DNA from: Empedobacter sedimenti
GTDB taxonomy: Bacteria; Bacteroidota; Bacteroidia; Flavobacteriales; Weeksellaceae
Assembly: GCF_030005555.1 (NCBI RefSeq)
Contig: NZ_JASCQG010000002.1
Coordinates: 1-64,000 of the forward strand
Length of the DNA: 64,000 nt
Direction of reading: 5' to 3'
Positions 25,887-35,368 of the stretch are shown piece after piece. The position numbers and the translations under genes are program-made. The notes under the pieces were generated by a model. The model saw nothing but the letters and a program-made list of their open reading frames with translations, was not told where the DNA came from and ran no database searches. How positions within the stretch are numbered: position 1 is the first letter of the stretch; the number at the start of each line of letters is the position of its first letter.

Positions 25887-27038
25887 TTATTTCCTCAACA
25901 AAATCTTGAATTCAGTTCCCGTTTCTTTAGAAGATTTTGCTACAAATATTTTTCCTTTGTGATATTCTTTAATAATTCGTTTAGCTAACGATAATCCCAA
26001 TCCCCAACCACGTTTTTTGGTTGTAAATCCAGGTTCGAAAATCTTTTTCTGTAACTTGGTCGGAATTCCAGAACCTGTATCAGCAATAGAAATTTCGACA
26101 AATTTATTCTTAGTTGTAATTGAAATATCTAAAACGCCTTTGTTTTGCATTGCATCGGCGGCATTTTTCATTAAATTTTCTACCACCCAACTGTATAAGG
26201 ATGCATTAAGATTAATATTAAACTCATCTACATCAGCTTTAAAATTAACCTCAATTCCTTTAGAAATACGTTGCGAAATATAATCAACAGTTTGTTTCGA
26301 AGTCGAAATAATATCGGTTTGCTTTAATTCAGAAGTCGAACCAATTTTAGAAAAACGTTCGGCAATATGTTTCAATCGGTCAACATCTTTTTCAATTTCT
26401 ATAACCGAAGTTTGATCTATTTCTTCTAATTTCAATAATTCTACCCAACCCATCAAAGATGAAAGTGGTGTCCCGATTTGATGAGCAGTTTCTTTTGCCA
26501 TACCAGCCCATAAATAACTTTTTTCGGTATCACGAATTGTTTTGAAATACCAATAAGCAAAACCAAAAAAGGCGATAACAAGTAAAATGATGATAAAAGG
26601 ATAATATTGTAATTGATTAAGAAGTTTTGAATTTTTAAAATAAATGTAATTTTTGCTACCAATTAACTCAATTTCGATGATTTGATCAGAGCGTTTCATG
26701 TTCGTAACATACTTGTTTAATTGAACAGAATCTTTGGTTATCGATTCGTCAATATTTTTGGTGTCAACAATCATATTTTTTTCATCGACTAATGCAACCG
26801 GAATTGTTTTGTTGTCTTCGATTAATTTGAACAAAAAATCTTGCGTTTTTGAATCTAAAAACTCTGATGAACTTACTAATTCTAATGCTTTTGCATAGTT
26901 TTCAATCCGTTTATGTTCTTCATGTTTTAATTCTTGTACAACTTTGTTACTTGACCAAATTGTTAGGATAAAAATGGTGAAAATAATAAAGAAGCCAATC
27001 CAACGGTTATTTATTTTTTTTGTTAGAAAATTTCTCAT
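25887..27038 (-). CDS. sensor histidine kinase (orphan)
   Basis: The 383-residue protein has two membrane segments (about 14-30, WIGFFIIFTIFILTIWS, and 145-165, YYPFIIILLVIAFFGFAYWY) bracketing a ~110-residue extracytoplasmic sensor. The H box is AKETAHQIGTPLSSLMGWVE (phospho-His near 188), the N box is VVENLMKNAADAM, and G boxes are IADTGSGIP and KRGWGLGLSLAKRI. There is no HAMP domain. No response regulator gene lies beside it, so its partner is elsewhere. It is transcribed alone on the minus strand. Confidence 0.92.
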   Translation of the reverse strand: MRNFLTKKINNRWIGFFIIFTIFILTIWSSNKVVQELKHEEHKRIENYAKALELVSSSEFLDSKTQDFLFKLIEDNKTIPVALVDEKNMIVDTKNIDESITKDSVQLNKYVTNMKRSDQIIEIELIGSKNYIYFKNSKLLNQLQYYPFIIILLVIAFFGFAYWYFKTIRDTEKSYLWAGMAKETAHQIGTPLSSLMGWVELLKLEEIDQTSVIEIEKDVDRLKHIAERFSKIGSTSELKQTDIISTSKQTVDYISQRISKGIEVNFKADVDEFNINLNASLYSWVVENLMKNAADAMQNKGVLDISITTKNKFVEISIADTGSGIPTKLQKKIFEPGFTTKKRGWGLGLSLAKRIIKEYHKGKIFVAKSSKETGTEFKILLRK

Positions 27039-27068
27039 CTAAATGTAAAATCTTTCTTAAATTTATAT

Positions 27069-27076
27069 CAAATGTA
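27069..27076 (-). promoter_or_regulatory. -7 box for the histidine kinase gene
   Basis: TACATTTG on the minus strand, 30 bases upstream of the kinase ATG. Confidence 0.45.
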
Positions 27077-27159
27077 ACAAATATTTGATTATAATATATT
27101 TTTATGGCGTGATAGAATAAATATGATGAAAGTAATTTTTTTTAAAGTCTTAAATAGTT

Positions 27160-27167
27160 TATTTTTG
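27160..27167 (+). promoter_or_regulatory. -7 box for sucA
   Basis: TATTTTTG matches TAnnTTTG, 29 bases before the sucA start codon. No convincing -33 box. Confidence 0.45.
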
Positions 27168-27196
27168 TAGCTAAAATCTCATAGAGAGTAAAATTT

Positions 27197-29986
27197 ATGG
27201 ATCGTTTTTCGTTTTTAAATGCCGCTCATTTAGAGTTTATAGGCGACTTATATGATCAATACATCCAATACCCGGATAGTATTGAACCAAGTTGGAAAGC
27301 TTTTTTCCAAGGATATGATTTTGCGAATGCAACATATGATGGAGAGCCATTATTTGCACCAGCAGCTCAGTCAGCTCCAGCAAGAGCTAGTCAATCAGTA
27401 CAAGCAGTAGTTAATCCAACTGTTGCAGCTCAAGTTCCTGAAAATGTACAGAAAGAATTTAAAGTGATCAATTTGATTGATGCTTACCGTACACGTGGAC
27501 ACTTGTTTACTAAGACTAACCCAGTTAGAGCACGTAGAACTTTTGAACCTTCATTGGATATCAAAAACTTCGGATTGACTGATGCGGATTTGAATTTAAC
27601 ATTCAACGCTGGTGAAATTTTAGGAATTGGTGGTCCAATCACATTACGTGAGATTATTGGCCACTTAGAAAACATGTACTGCGAGTCTATCGGAATCGAG
27701 TATATGTATGTAAGAGAACCTCAAAGAATTAATTGGATTCAGAATTGGTTAAACCAAAACTTGAATCAACCAAAATTATCGAAAGAGGAAAAAGAAAGAG
27801 TTTTAGAGAAGTTAAACGAAGCAACAGCTTTTGAAAACTTTATGCACACAAAGTATGTAGGACAAAAACGTTTTTCTGTTGAAGGAAACGAGTCTTTGAT
27901 TCCTGCATTAGACACGTTAATTAACAAGTCTGCAGAGCATGGAGTAGAAGAAGTTATTGTGGGGATGGCTCACCGTGGACGTCTTAACGTATTAGCTAAC
28001 ATCTTTGGAAAATCTTATTCTCAAATTTTCTCAGAATTTGAAGGAAAAGCATTTGATACAGATTTAATGGCTGGTGATGTTAAGTATCACATGGGATCTT
28101 CTAATCAAATCAAAGCAATTAACGGGAAAGATATTCGTATCAACTTAGCACCAAATCCATCTCACTTAGAGACAGTTGATGCAGTTGTAGAAGGTATTAC
28201 GCGCGCTAAAGCTGAAGAGGATTATAACGAAGATTACTCTAAAATTATTCCTATCTTAATTCATGGAGATGCAGCAGTAGCTGGACAAGGAATCGTTTAC
28301 GAAGTTGTTCAGATGGCTGGATTAGACGGATATAAAACAGGTGGTACTGTACACGTTGTGGTAAATAACCAAGTTGGATTTACAACTAATTATTTAGACG
28401 CACGTACATCTACTTACTGTACAGATGTTGCAAAAGTAACATTGTCTCCTGTTATGCACGTTAACTCTGACGACGTAGAAGCTGTAGTACACGCTTTCCG
28501 TTTCGCAGCAGATTATCGCGCACAATTCGGTTCTGATGTATTTATCGATTTATTAGGATACCGTAAATATGGACATAACGAAGGTGATGAACCAAAATTC
28601 ACTCAACCTAAATTATATAACTTAATCGCTAAACACCCTAATCCTCGTGAAATTTACAAGGATAAATTATTAAAAGAAGGTGTAATTGGTGAAGAAATCG
28701 TTAAGCAAAAAGAAGCTGAATTTAAAGCTTTATTAGAAACAAATTTCGAAGCATCTAAAGAAATCGAACGTAATCACATTTTCCCTTTTATACCGGAAGA
28801 GTGGGAAGGTTATGAAATTGCTGATGAAGCGAAAGTTTTTGAAACTGCAAATACAGCTTACGACGAAGCTAAATTAAAAGAAATTGCAAAAGCAGTATCT
28901 ACTGTACCAGAAGGTAAAAAATTAATCAAGAAAGTTTCACGTTTAATTGAAGGACGTGCAAAAATGATTGAAGATGATAAAATCGACTGGGGATTAGGAG
29001 AAGCTTTAGCTTTCGGTTCTATCTTAACAGACGGACGTAACGTGCGTGTATCTGGAGAAGATGTAGAACGTGGTACTTTCTCTCACCGTCATGCAGTTGT
29101 TAAAACTGAAGACACAGAAGAAGAAATTATTTTATTAAACCATATCAATAATGAGCAAGGTCAATTAAGAATCTACAACTCATTATTATCTGAATATGCA
29201 GTTTTAGGATTTGATTACGGATATGCAATGGCTAATCCAAAAGCATTAACTATTTGGGAAGCACAATTTGGTGATTTCGTGAATGGAGCGCAGATCGTGA
29301 TCGATCAGTATATTTCTGCAGCAGAAGATAAATGGAAATTACAAAACGGTTTGGTAATGTTATTACCTCATGGTTATGAAGGACAAGGAGCAGAACACTC
29401 TTCAGCTAAATTAGAGCGTTTCTTACAATTGTGTGCTGGTAACAATATGTTTGTTGCAAATATCACAACTCCAGCTAACTTCTTCCATGCATTAAGAAGA
29501 CAGGTTGTAACAGACTATCGTAAACCATTGGTTGTAATGTCTCCAAAATCATTATTGCGTCATCCATCAGCTGTATCTTCATTAACAGATTTTTCTAACG
29601 GAGGATTCCAAGAGATTATCGAAGATGTAACTGTAGATGCGAAAAAAGTGAAAAAAGTAGTTTTCTGTTCAGGAAAAATCTACTACGATTTAGACAAAAA
29701 ACGCCAAGAATTAGGAGATACAGAAACTGCAATTATTCGTTTAGAGCAATTATATCCATTAAACGAAGAGAAAGTAGATGCAATCATCTCTAAATTTGGT
29801 AAAGCTAAATTGATTTGGGCACAAGAAGAGCCAGAGAACATGGGAGCTTGGACATATATCTTACGTAAGTTAAGAAAATATCCATTCGACGTTGTTTCTC
29901 CAGTAGAAAGTGCTGCTACAGCACCAGGTTCAAGCAAACGTTGGGCTGCAATTTACGAAGAGGTAATTAATAAAGTATTTAAATAA
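27197..29986 (+). CDS. sucA: 2-oxoglutarate dehydrogenase E1 component
   Basis: The 929-residue thiamine-diphosphate enzyme has the usual N-terminal targeting helix (FLNAAHLEFIGDLYDQY, SIEPSWKAFF) followed by a low-complexity Ala/Pro linker. The ThDP-binding core includes GMAHRGRLNVL (about 255), HGDAAVAGQGIVYE and the C-terminal transketolase-like half with WEAQFGDFVNGAQIVIDQY. It decarboxylates 2-oxoglutarate and transfers succinyl to the E2 lipoyl domain in the TCA cycle. The E2 gene follows 18 bases downstream, so the two are one operon. Confidence 0.97.
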   Translation: MDRFSFLNAAHLEFIGDLYDQYIQYPDSIEPSWKAFFQGYDFANATYDGEPLFAPAAQSAPARASQSVQAVVNPTVAAQVPENVQKEFKVINLIDAYRTRGHLFTKTNPVRARRTFEPSLDIKNFGLTDADLNLTFNAGEILGIGGPITLREIIGHLENMYCESIGIEYMYVREPQRINWIQNWLNQNLNQPKLSKEEKERVLEKLNEATAFENFMHTKYVGQKRFSVEGNESLIPALDTLINKSAEHGVEEVIVGMAHRGRLNVLANIFGKSYSQIFSEFEGKAFDTDLMAGDVKYHMGSSNQIKAINGKDIRINLAPNPSHLETVDAVVEGITRAKAEEDYNEDYSKIIPILIHGDAAVAGQGIVYEVVQMAGLDGYKTGGTVHVVVNNQVGFTTNYLDARTSTYCTDVAKVTLSPVMHVNSDDVEAVVHAFRFAADYRAQFGSDVFIDLLGYRKYGHNEGDEPKFTQPKLYNLIAKHPNPREIYKDKLLKEGVIGEEIVKQKEAEFKALLETNFEASKEIERNHIFPFIPEEWEGYEIADEAKVFETANTAYDEAKLKEIAKAVSTVPEGKKLIKKVSRLIEGRAKMIEDDKIDWGLGEALAFGSILTDGRNVRVSGEDVERGTFSHRHAVVKTEDTEEEIILLNHINNEQGQLRIYNSLLSEYAVLGFDYGYAMANPKALTIWEAQFGDFVNGAQIVIDQYISAAEDKWKLQNGLVMLLPHGYEGQGAEHSSAKLERFLQLCAGNNMFVANITTPANFFHALRRQVVTDYRKPLVVMSPKSLLRHPSAVSSLTDFSNGGFQEIIEDVTVDAKKVKKVVFCSGKIYYDLDKKRQELGDTETAIIRLEQLYPLNEEKVDAIISKFGKAKLIWAQEEPENMGAWTYILRKLRKYPFDVVSPVESAATAPGSSKRWAAIYEEVINKVFK

Positions 29987-30004
29987 AAAATAAAGCTAAT
30001 AGAT

Positions 30005-31240
30005 ATGTTAGAAATGAAAGTCCCATCACCAGGGGAATCAATCACAGAAGTAGAGATCGCTACGTGGTTAGTAAAAGACGGTGATTACGTAGAAAAAGAC
30101 CAAGCAATTGCAGAGGTAGACTCAGATAAAGCAACATTAGAATTACCAGCAGAAGAAAGTGGAATTATCACTTTGAAAGCGGAAGAAGGTGATGTTGTAG
30201 AAGTAGGACAAGTTGTTTGTCTTATTGATACATCAGCTGCTAAACCAGCAGGAGGTAGTGCTCCAGCTGCAGAAGCACCAAAAGCTGAGGTTAAAGAAGA
30301 AGTAAAAGCTGCTCCAGCTCCAGTTGCTACACCAGCACCTGCTGCTCCAGCTGCAACTTATGCTACGGGAACTCCATCTCCGGCTGCTAAAAAAGCTTTA
30401 GATGAAAAAGGAGTTGACGCTTCTCAAGTTGTAGGTACAGGTCGTGATGGACGTATCACTCAAGAGGATGCAGTTCGTTACACTCCAGCTATGGGACAAG
30501 CTCCTGTATCAGGTGTACGTTCTTCTTCAGAGAAAAAATTATCTTCATTACGTCGTAAAATTGCTCAACGTTTAGTTTCTGTTAAAAACGAAACTGCAAT
30601 GTTAACAACATTCAACGAAGTTGATATGTCAGCAATTTTTGAATTACGTAACCAATACAAAGACGAATTCAAAGCTAAACATGGTGTTGGTTTAGGATTT
30701 ATGTCTTTCTTTACAAAAGCAGTTACTCGCGCATTAGAGTTATACCCAGACGTAAACTCTATGATTGATGGTGACTACCAAGTAAAATTTGATTACTCTG
30801 ACGTTTCTGTAGCTGTATCAGGACCAAAAGGTTTGATGGTACCAGTTGTACGTAACGCAGAAAACTTAACTTTCCGTGGTGTTGAGCAATCTATCAAAGA
30901 TTTAGCAATCAAAGTACGCGATGGTAAAATTTCTGTTGATGAAATGACAGGAGGTACATTTACAATCACTAATGGTGGTGTATTTGGATCTATGATGTCT
31001 ACGCCAATCATTAACCCACCTCAATCAGGTATCTTAGGAATGCACAATATCGTTGAGCGTCCAGTTGTTAAAAACGGACAGATTGTTATTGCTCCAATGA
31101 TGTATGTTGCATTATCTTATGATCACCGTATTATTGACGGACGCGAATCTGTAGGATTCTTAGTTGCAGTTAAAGAAGGTGTTGAAGATCCATTAAATGT
31201 ATTAATGGGAGGTGATGCTAAAAGAGCTTTAGAATTATAA
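30005..31240 (+). CDS. odhB: 2-oxoglutarate dehydrogenase E2 (dihydrolipoyl succinyltransferase)
   Basis: The 411-residue protein has an N-terminal lipoyl domain (lipoylated Lys in [13 protein letters not shown], about residue 43), an Ala/Pro linker, an E1/E3-binding domain ([20 protein letters not shown], about 120-155) and the catalytic acyltransferase domain. The active-site motif SYDHRIIDG is near 376-384. It passes succinyl from E1 to CoA. E3 is not adjacent. A strong terminator closes the operon. Confidence 0.97.
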   Translation: MLEMKVPSPGESITEVEIATWLVKDGDYVEKDQAIAEVDSDKATLELPAEESGIITLKAEEGDVVEVGQVVCLIDTSAAKPAGGSAPAAEAPKAEVKEEVKAAPAPVATPAPAAPAATYATGTPSPAAKKALDEKGVDASQVVGTGRDGRITQEDAVRYTPAMGQAPVSGVRSSSEKKLSSLRRKIAQRLVSVKNETAMLTTFNEVDMSAIFELRNQYKDEFKAKHGVGLGFMSFFTKAVTRALELYPDVNSMIDGDYQVKFDYSDVSVAVSGPKGLMVPVVRNAENLTFRGVEQSIKDLAIKVRDGKISVDEMTGGTFTITNGGVFGSMMSTPIINPPQSGILGMHNIVERPVVKNGQIVIAPMMYVALSYDHRIIDGRESVGFLVAVKEGVEDPLNVLMGGDAKRALEL

Positions 31241-31270
31241 TTTAAATACAGTTCTAACAATCCATAAATT

Positions 31271-31298
31271 AAAAGCCGTTCGTAAGAACGGCTTTTTT
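31271..31298. terminator. intrinsic terminator
   Basis: Eleven-bp stem AAAAGCCGTTC / GAACGGCTTTT with loop GTAA and T run; it also serves the converging receptor gene. Confidence 0.9.
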
Positions 31299-31308
31299 GG
31301 TTTTGATA

Positions 31309-33621
31309 TTATCTAATTCTATTTTCGTCTTCGTTTACTTTACTTTCTTTAGAAATTGATTTGTTTAATCGTCCAAAATTATACTTTATTCCGACAGAAA
31401 ATTCTTGATTATCAACATGAAATACGTTTTTAGAATTGATTTGTTTGTAATCTAAAACTTCTCGGAATTCCATTTGTTTGAATAAATCATTAAAGCGAAC
31501 TGTAAAATCGAAGTTTTTGTAAGATTTCGATAAACCAAGATTAACGATTACTTGAGAGTTTCGTTCGTAAATACCTTCTGTTCGTTTTGTTAACCAATAT
31601 CCATCTAGCATAAAATTAAAATCTTTTCCTATTCTAAAATTGTGATTAGAATATAGATATAGATAAGGTGTAGATTTTCTTAAATAAGCCGTTTTATCTT
31701 CGATTTCTGAGTAAATAAGATATAAACTTGTCTGTGAGGTCCAGAATTTATACTGAAATGGCGCGTCAATTCCGAACGAATAATTTTTCTCTTTATCAAA
31801 ATTAACTGAAGTAAAAGTTGATATATTTCTTGAATCATCATAAACCAAAGTATAACCTAATGGATTTTTACTTTGATAATAACTCACTGTAAAACTCCAA
31901 TTTTTAAGCGCATAATTAGCAGAGATTGTATTGGTGTAGGTTGGTAAAATATTAAAATTGCCACTGTATTCTATATACGGACTTCCGTACAGATTTCCAG
32001 ACGAAATATTGCTGTAATTTGGTCGGTCAATGCTGCGTTTATAAAAGAACGTCAAATTGTTATTTTCGTTGATTTTATAATTAATTTCTGCATTTGGAAA
32101 CCAATCTACATACTTTTTATCAATATCAGTTAATTGTTTTGTTTCGTTGAAACCTTCCGAGTTTGTTGTTTCAAATCTTAAACCAGCTTTATAATTCCAA
32201 TCTTCATAATCTTTTGAGTATTGTGTGTAACCTGCAATATTAAGCTCTGTGAAATGATATAAAAAGTGCTCAGTTTGGTTGTTCTGAAAAATTGTTTCAT
32301 TATTCGTTTTTGCTTTAGCGTAGGTAAATCGGCTACCGAACTCAATTTTTTGATCAGACTCCAATTTCTTTTCTACATCAAATTTGGCTGCCACGACATT
32401 GATTCGGTATTTCTGATAGCGCGATTGATTATAACTTAAACCTTTATCATTTATATTATTATAAAAATCATACGTTGTTCCTGTGTTATAAATAGTGTAT
32501 TGTAAACCAGTTAAAATACTTGCGTCAATTGACTTAATATTCTTATTGTAATTCATCAAAGTATTCACAAAATTTCGATGATTTTCGTTGTCATTAAGCG
32601 TTAGAATTGATTGATTAACGTTATTTTCAGTATAGTTTGTGTTGGTGTCAATCAAACCTTTATCTTTTCTGAAATTCGAATTAATAGCGAACGAAAGATA
32701 ATCTCCAGTGTCATTTAATTCCTGAAAATAACTTGTATTCACAATAAAATGTGGACGTTTTGTTTCAGATTTTATAAGATAATCTGAAGCAATGTTTTTA
32801 CCTTTTACAGTATAATCAAACCCATTTCCTTCCCACGGATTAAGCTGATTATAAGAAGCATTTATTTTGAATTCGCTTTTATTCTTACGAAACTGAAAAG
32901 TAGAATTGAAGTAATTATTAAACTTTCTTTTGAAGGATACAGTTTCTTGTAGTGTTAATTTAAGACCTTCTTTTTTACTACTTTTAAGATTAATTTTTAC
33001 AACAGATTTTCCGTTAGCTTCATATTTTGCTGAAGGATTTTTAATAATTTCAATTGATTTTATATCCTCTACAGCCAAGCCCAATAGTGTAGAAAAATCA
33101 ACTTGTTGATCGTCCAAATATAATAATGGAGTGCCTTTGCCTATCATGGTCAAAGATTCTTTGTCAGCGCCTAATATAATTCCAGGTAGTTTTGATAATA
33201 ACTCAGTAGAATTAGTTGTTTTATTTAAAGTAGAATTTGCTACATCAACGATAAGATTTCCGTTTTCTATTTTGAATGTTTCCTTTCTACCTTTCACGAT
33301 TACTTCGTTGATATGGATTGTTTCGTTAAAAGTTAATTGAAACGTTTTATTCTCATTCAAATAAAAAGGTTTTTCTTCTTGAATTGTTTTATTGTAAATA
33401 ATTGAAATTGAGTAAGTTTTTGGTTCTAATTCTTTAAATTCGAATTTAGAATTTTCTGTATGAGTTGTTTTAATAATGTTTTGCAAATCATCATATAACA
33501 CAATTTCTGCTAGAATAGGTTTTTGATCTTTTTCTGAAGTTAGATTTCCAGTTATTGAATATTTTTCTTGCGCAAAAATGGAAGTGCTGATGATGAAGAG
33601 AATAATTTGTAGAAATTTCAT
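31309..33621 (-). CDS. TonB-dependent-receptor-like outer membrane beta-barrel protein
   Basis: The 770-residue protein has a signal peptide (MKFLQIILFIISTSIFA), a CarboxypepD_reg-like beta-sandwich (about 22-105), a plug-like domain (about 110-215, with LLSKLPGIILGADKESLTMI) and a large 22-strand-type barrel ending KYNFGRLNKSIS. This is the outer-membrane receptor type with a TonB-linked barrel that is common in Bacteroidota. No SusD partner lies beside it, so it more likely takes up iron complexes, a peptide or a small compound than a glycan. It is divergent from the AraC-type regulator at 33759. Confidence 0.88.
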   Translation of the reverse strand: MKFLQIILFIISTSIFAQEKYSITGNLTSEKDQKPILAEIVLYDDLQNIIKTTHTENSKFEFKELEPKTYSISIIYNKTIQEEKPFYLNENKTFQLTFNETIHINEVIVKGRKETFKIENGNLIVDVANSTLNKTTNSTELLSKLPGIILGADKESLTMIGKGTPLLYLDDQQVDFSTLLGLAVEDIKSIEIIKNPSAKYEANGKSVVKINLKSSKKEGLKLTLQETVSFKRKFNNYFNSTFQFRKNKSEFKINASYNQLNPWEGNGFDYTVKGKNIASDYLIKSETKRPHFIVNTSYFQELNDTGDYLSFAINSNFRKDKGLIDTNTNYTENNVNQSILTLNDNENHRNFVNTLMNYNKNIKSIDASILTGLQYTIYNTGTTYDFYNNINDKGLSYNQSRYQKYRINVVAAKFDVEKKLESDQKIEFGSRFTYAKAKTNNETIFQNNQTEHFLYHFTELNIAGYTQYSKDYEDWNYKAGLRFETTNSEGFNETKQLTDIDKKYVDWFPNAEINYKINENNNLTFFYKRSIDRPNYSNISSGNLYGSPYIEYSGNFNILPTYTNTISANYALKNWSFTVSYYQSKNPLGYTLVYDDSRNISTFTSVNFDKEKNYSFGIDAPFQYKFWTSQTSLYLIYSEIEDKTAYLRKSTPYLYLYSNHNFRIGKDFNFMLDGYWLTKRTEGIYERNSQVIVNLGLSKSYKNFDFTVRFNDLFKQMEFREVLDYKQINSKNVFHVDNQEFSVGIKYNFGRLNKSISKESKVNEDENRIR

Positions 33622-33758
33622 AAAATAATTGTTAGTAATTGTTTTGCGATTAAAAGTTTTTGTACAAACAATTTTAATTTATATTTTTAAATGATTTTCA
33701 ACCATTTGGGGTTAAATGATCATTGGTTACAACTTTATTTAAAATAAAGATTTACAGT

Positions 33759-35306
33759 ATGTTATATTATAGAATTTCTGAAAATAGACTTTTAAAAAGT
33801 ATAAGTCTTATTCTATTCATATTCAGTTCGATAAATTTGTTAGGTAAAACTCAAGTCGATAAAGCAGAATTTCTTCGTCAAAAAAATAATGATTTGGTAG
33901 AAGAAAATCTAAGAATTATTGATTCTACTATTGCAACAGCTTATCGTTTGAATGATAAATTGGTGTTGAGTGAAGCTTATATCGAAAAAGGAAATTATTT
34001 TTTAGAACAACGTAATTACAACAATGCTTTGAAGAATTTTACGATTTCAAAGCAAGTTTCTACTGAGATTAAAGATGATTTTATTTATTATTCATCAATA
34101 GTTGGAATTGCAAAAACGAAAGAAAATTTAAATGAAATTAAAACAGCCATTAAGTTATACGAAGACAGTTTAGTTTTTTTTGAAAAACATAAAGAAGAAT
34201 CAAAATCATTTAGTACTTATTTAGCAATTCTGGGAAAATTATCTTATTTAAATAGTAAAGTAAATCAACTAAATAAAAGTGATTATTATAATAAAATAGA
34301 ATTGTCAGAAACAAAAGATACCGTAAATTATCAATATGCTTTAAAAAATAAAGCTATTATCGATTTTTATAAGAAAGATTATAAAAGAGCTTTTGTAACG
34401 CTAAAACAAGCTCAACGAACTTTTTGGAATTTAAATGACATTAAATGGTATGTAATTTCGGAGCAATTTTTAGGTGAAATTTTATACCAACAGAATAATA
34501 ATGAAGAAGCTTTTAAGTATTTTGAAAATGTTGTTGAATTTTCGAAACAATATAAATTAGTAGATGAGGAGTTACGACTTTCTTATGAGAGAGTTTTGGA
34601 ATACAATGAAATGAATGGAAATAGGCAAGATAAGCTTGCTTCTGTAAATAACTTGTTGTCGTTTGATAGTATGTTTTACGCTAACGATAAAACTATTCTA
34701 AAACCTAATTTGGACAAGTACGAGAATACTTACCTTAAAACGGAGCGCAATTTATTAAATCAGCAGAATAAGGACATCAAGAATATGATGTTTTTAGGAT
34801 TTGTTTGTTTGATTGTTTTTGGAGGAATCGTTTTGTTTAAAATCAATCATCATCATAAAAAGAAGAAATTTATTTTACAGACTCAAATTGAAGAATTGAA
34901 TTCGGATCATAATGATTTATTGAATCATAAAAAAAGCAAACAACCTGAAAAATTAGATAAAATTGACGAAAATTTTGAAAATAGTTTATTATTATTTGAA
35001 GAAAAGGAATTATTTCTCAATCCAAAAATAACCTTGAATGATTTGGTTATAGAGCTTAATTCAAACCGAACGATTGTGTCTAGTTATATTAACAGGTCGA
35101 GAGCAAAAAACTTTAATCAATATATAAATGAGTTAAGAATTAATCATTTGTTAAAGCGTTTTGTTGATGAACCTAATATCAAAAAATATACAATTGATGC
35201 ATTGGCAGAAGAAACTGGTTTTAATTCGAGAAAAACATTTTCAGACGCTTTTTTAGAACATACAGGTTTCCGACCTTCTAATTATATTAAAAAGAATAAA
35301 TTATAG
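33759..35306 (+). CDS. TPR-containing AraC-family regulator, membrane-anchored
   Basis: The 515-residue protein starts at the ATG at 33759 (a TTG 36 bases earlier is possible). An N-terminal segment (about 14-32, LLKSISLILFIFSSINLLG) is a signal or anchor. TPR repeats span about 60-300 (RNYNNALKNFTISKQVSTEI, NNEEAFKYFENVVEFSKQYK), a membrane segment lies near 340-358 (MMFLGFVCLIVFGGIVLF), and the last ~100 residues form an AraC-type helix-turn-helix (YTIDALAEETGFNSRKTFSD). This places the TPR sensor in the periplasm and the DNA-binding domain in the cytoplasm. It is divergent from the receptor gene, the likely target. That link is inference. Confidence 0.85.
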   Translation: MLYYRISENRLLKSISLILFIFSSINLLGKTQVDKAEFLRQKNNDLVEENLRIIDSTIATAYRLNDKLVLSEAYIEKGNYFLEQRNYNNALKNFTISKQVSTEIKDDFIYYSSIVGIAKTKENLNEIKTAIKLYEDSLVFFEKHKEESKSFSTYLAILGKLSYLNSKVNQLNKSDYYNKIELSETKDTVNYQYALKNKAIIDFYKKDYKRAFVTLKQAQRTFWNLNDIKWYVISEQFLGEILYQQNNNEEAFKYFENVVEFSKQYKLVDEELRLSYERVLEYNEMNGNRQDKLASVNNLLSFDSMFYANDKTILKPNLDKYENTYLKTERNLLNQQNKDIKNMMFLGFVCLIVFGGIVLFKINHHHKKKKFILQTQIEELNSDHNDLLNHKKSKQPEKLDKIDENFENSLLLFEEKELFLNPKITLNDLVIELNSNRTIVSSYINRSRAKNFNQYINELRINHLLKRFVDEPNIKKYTIDALAEETGFNSRKTFSDAFLEHTGFRPSNYIKKNKL

Positions 35307-35317
35307 ATTTAAAACAA

Positions 35318-35345
35318 AAAAAGCATCTCAATTTGAGATGCTTTT
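35318..35345. terminator. intrinsic terminator between convergent genes
   Basis: Stem AAAAGCATCTCAA / TTGAGATGCTTTT, 12 bases after the regulator stop codon. Confidence 0.85.
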
Positions 35346-35368
35346 CTGTTATTTATATTCTAATAAAA

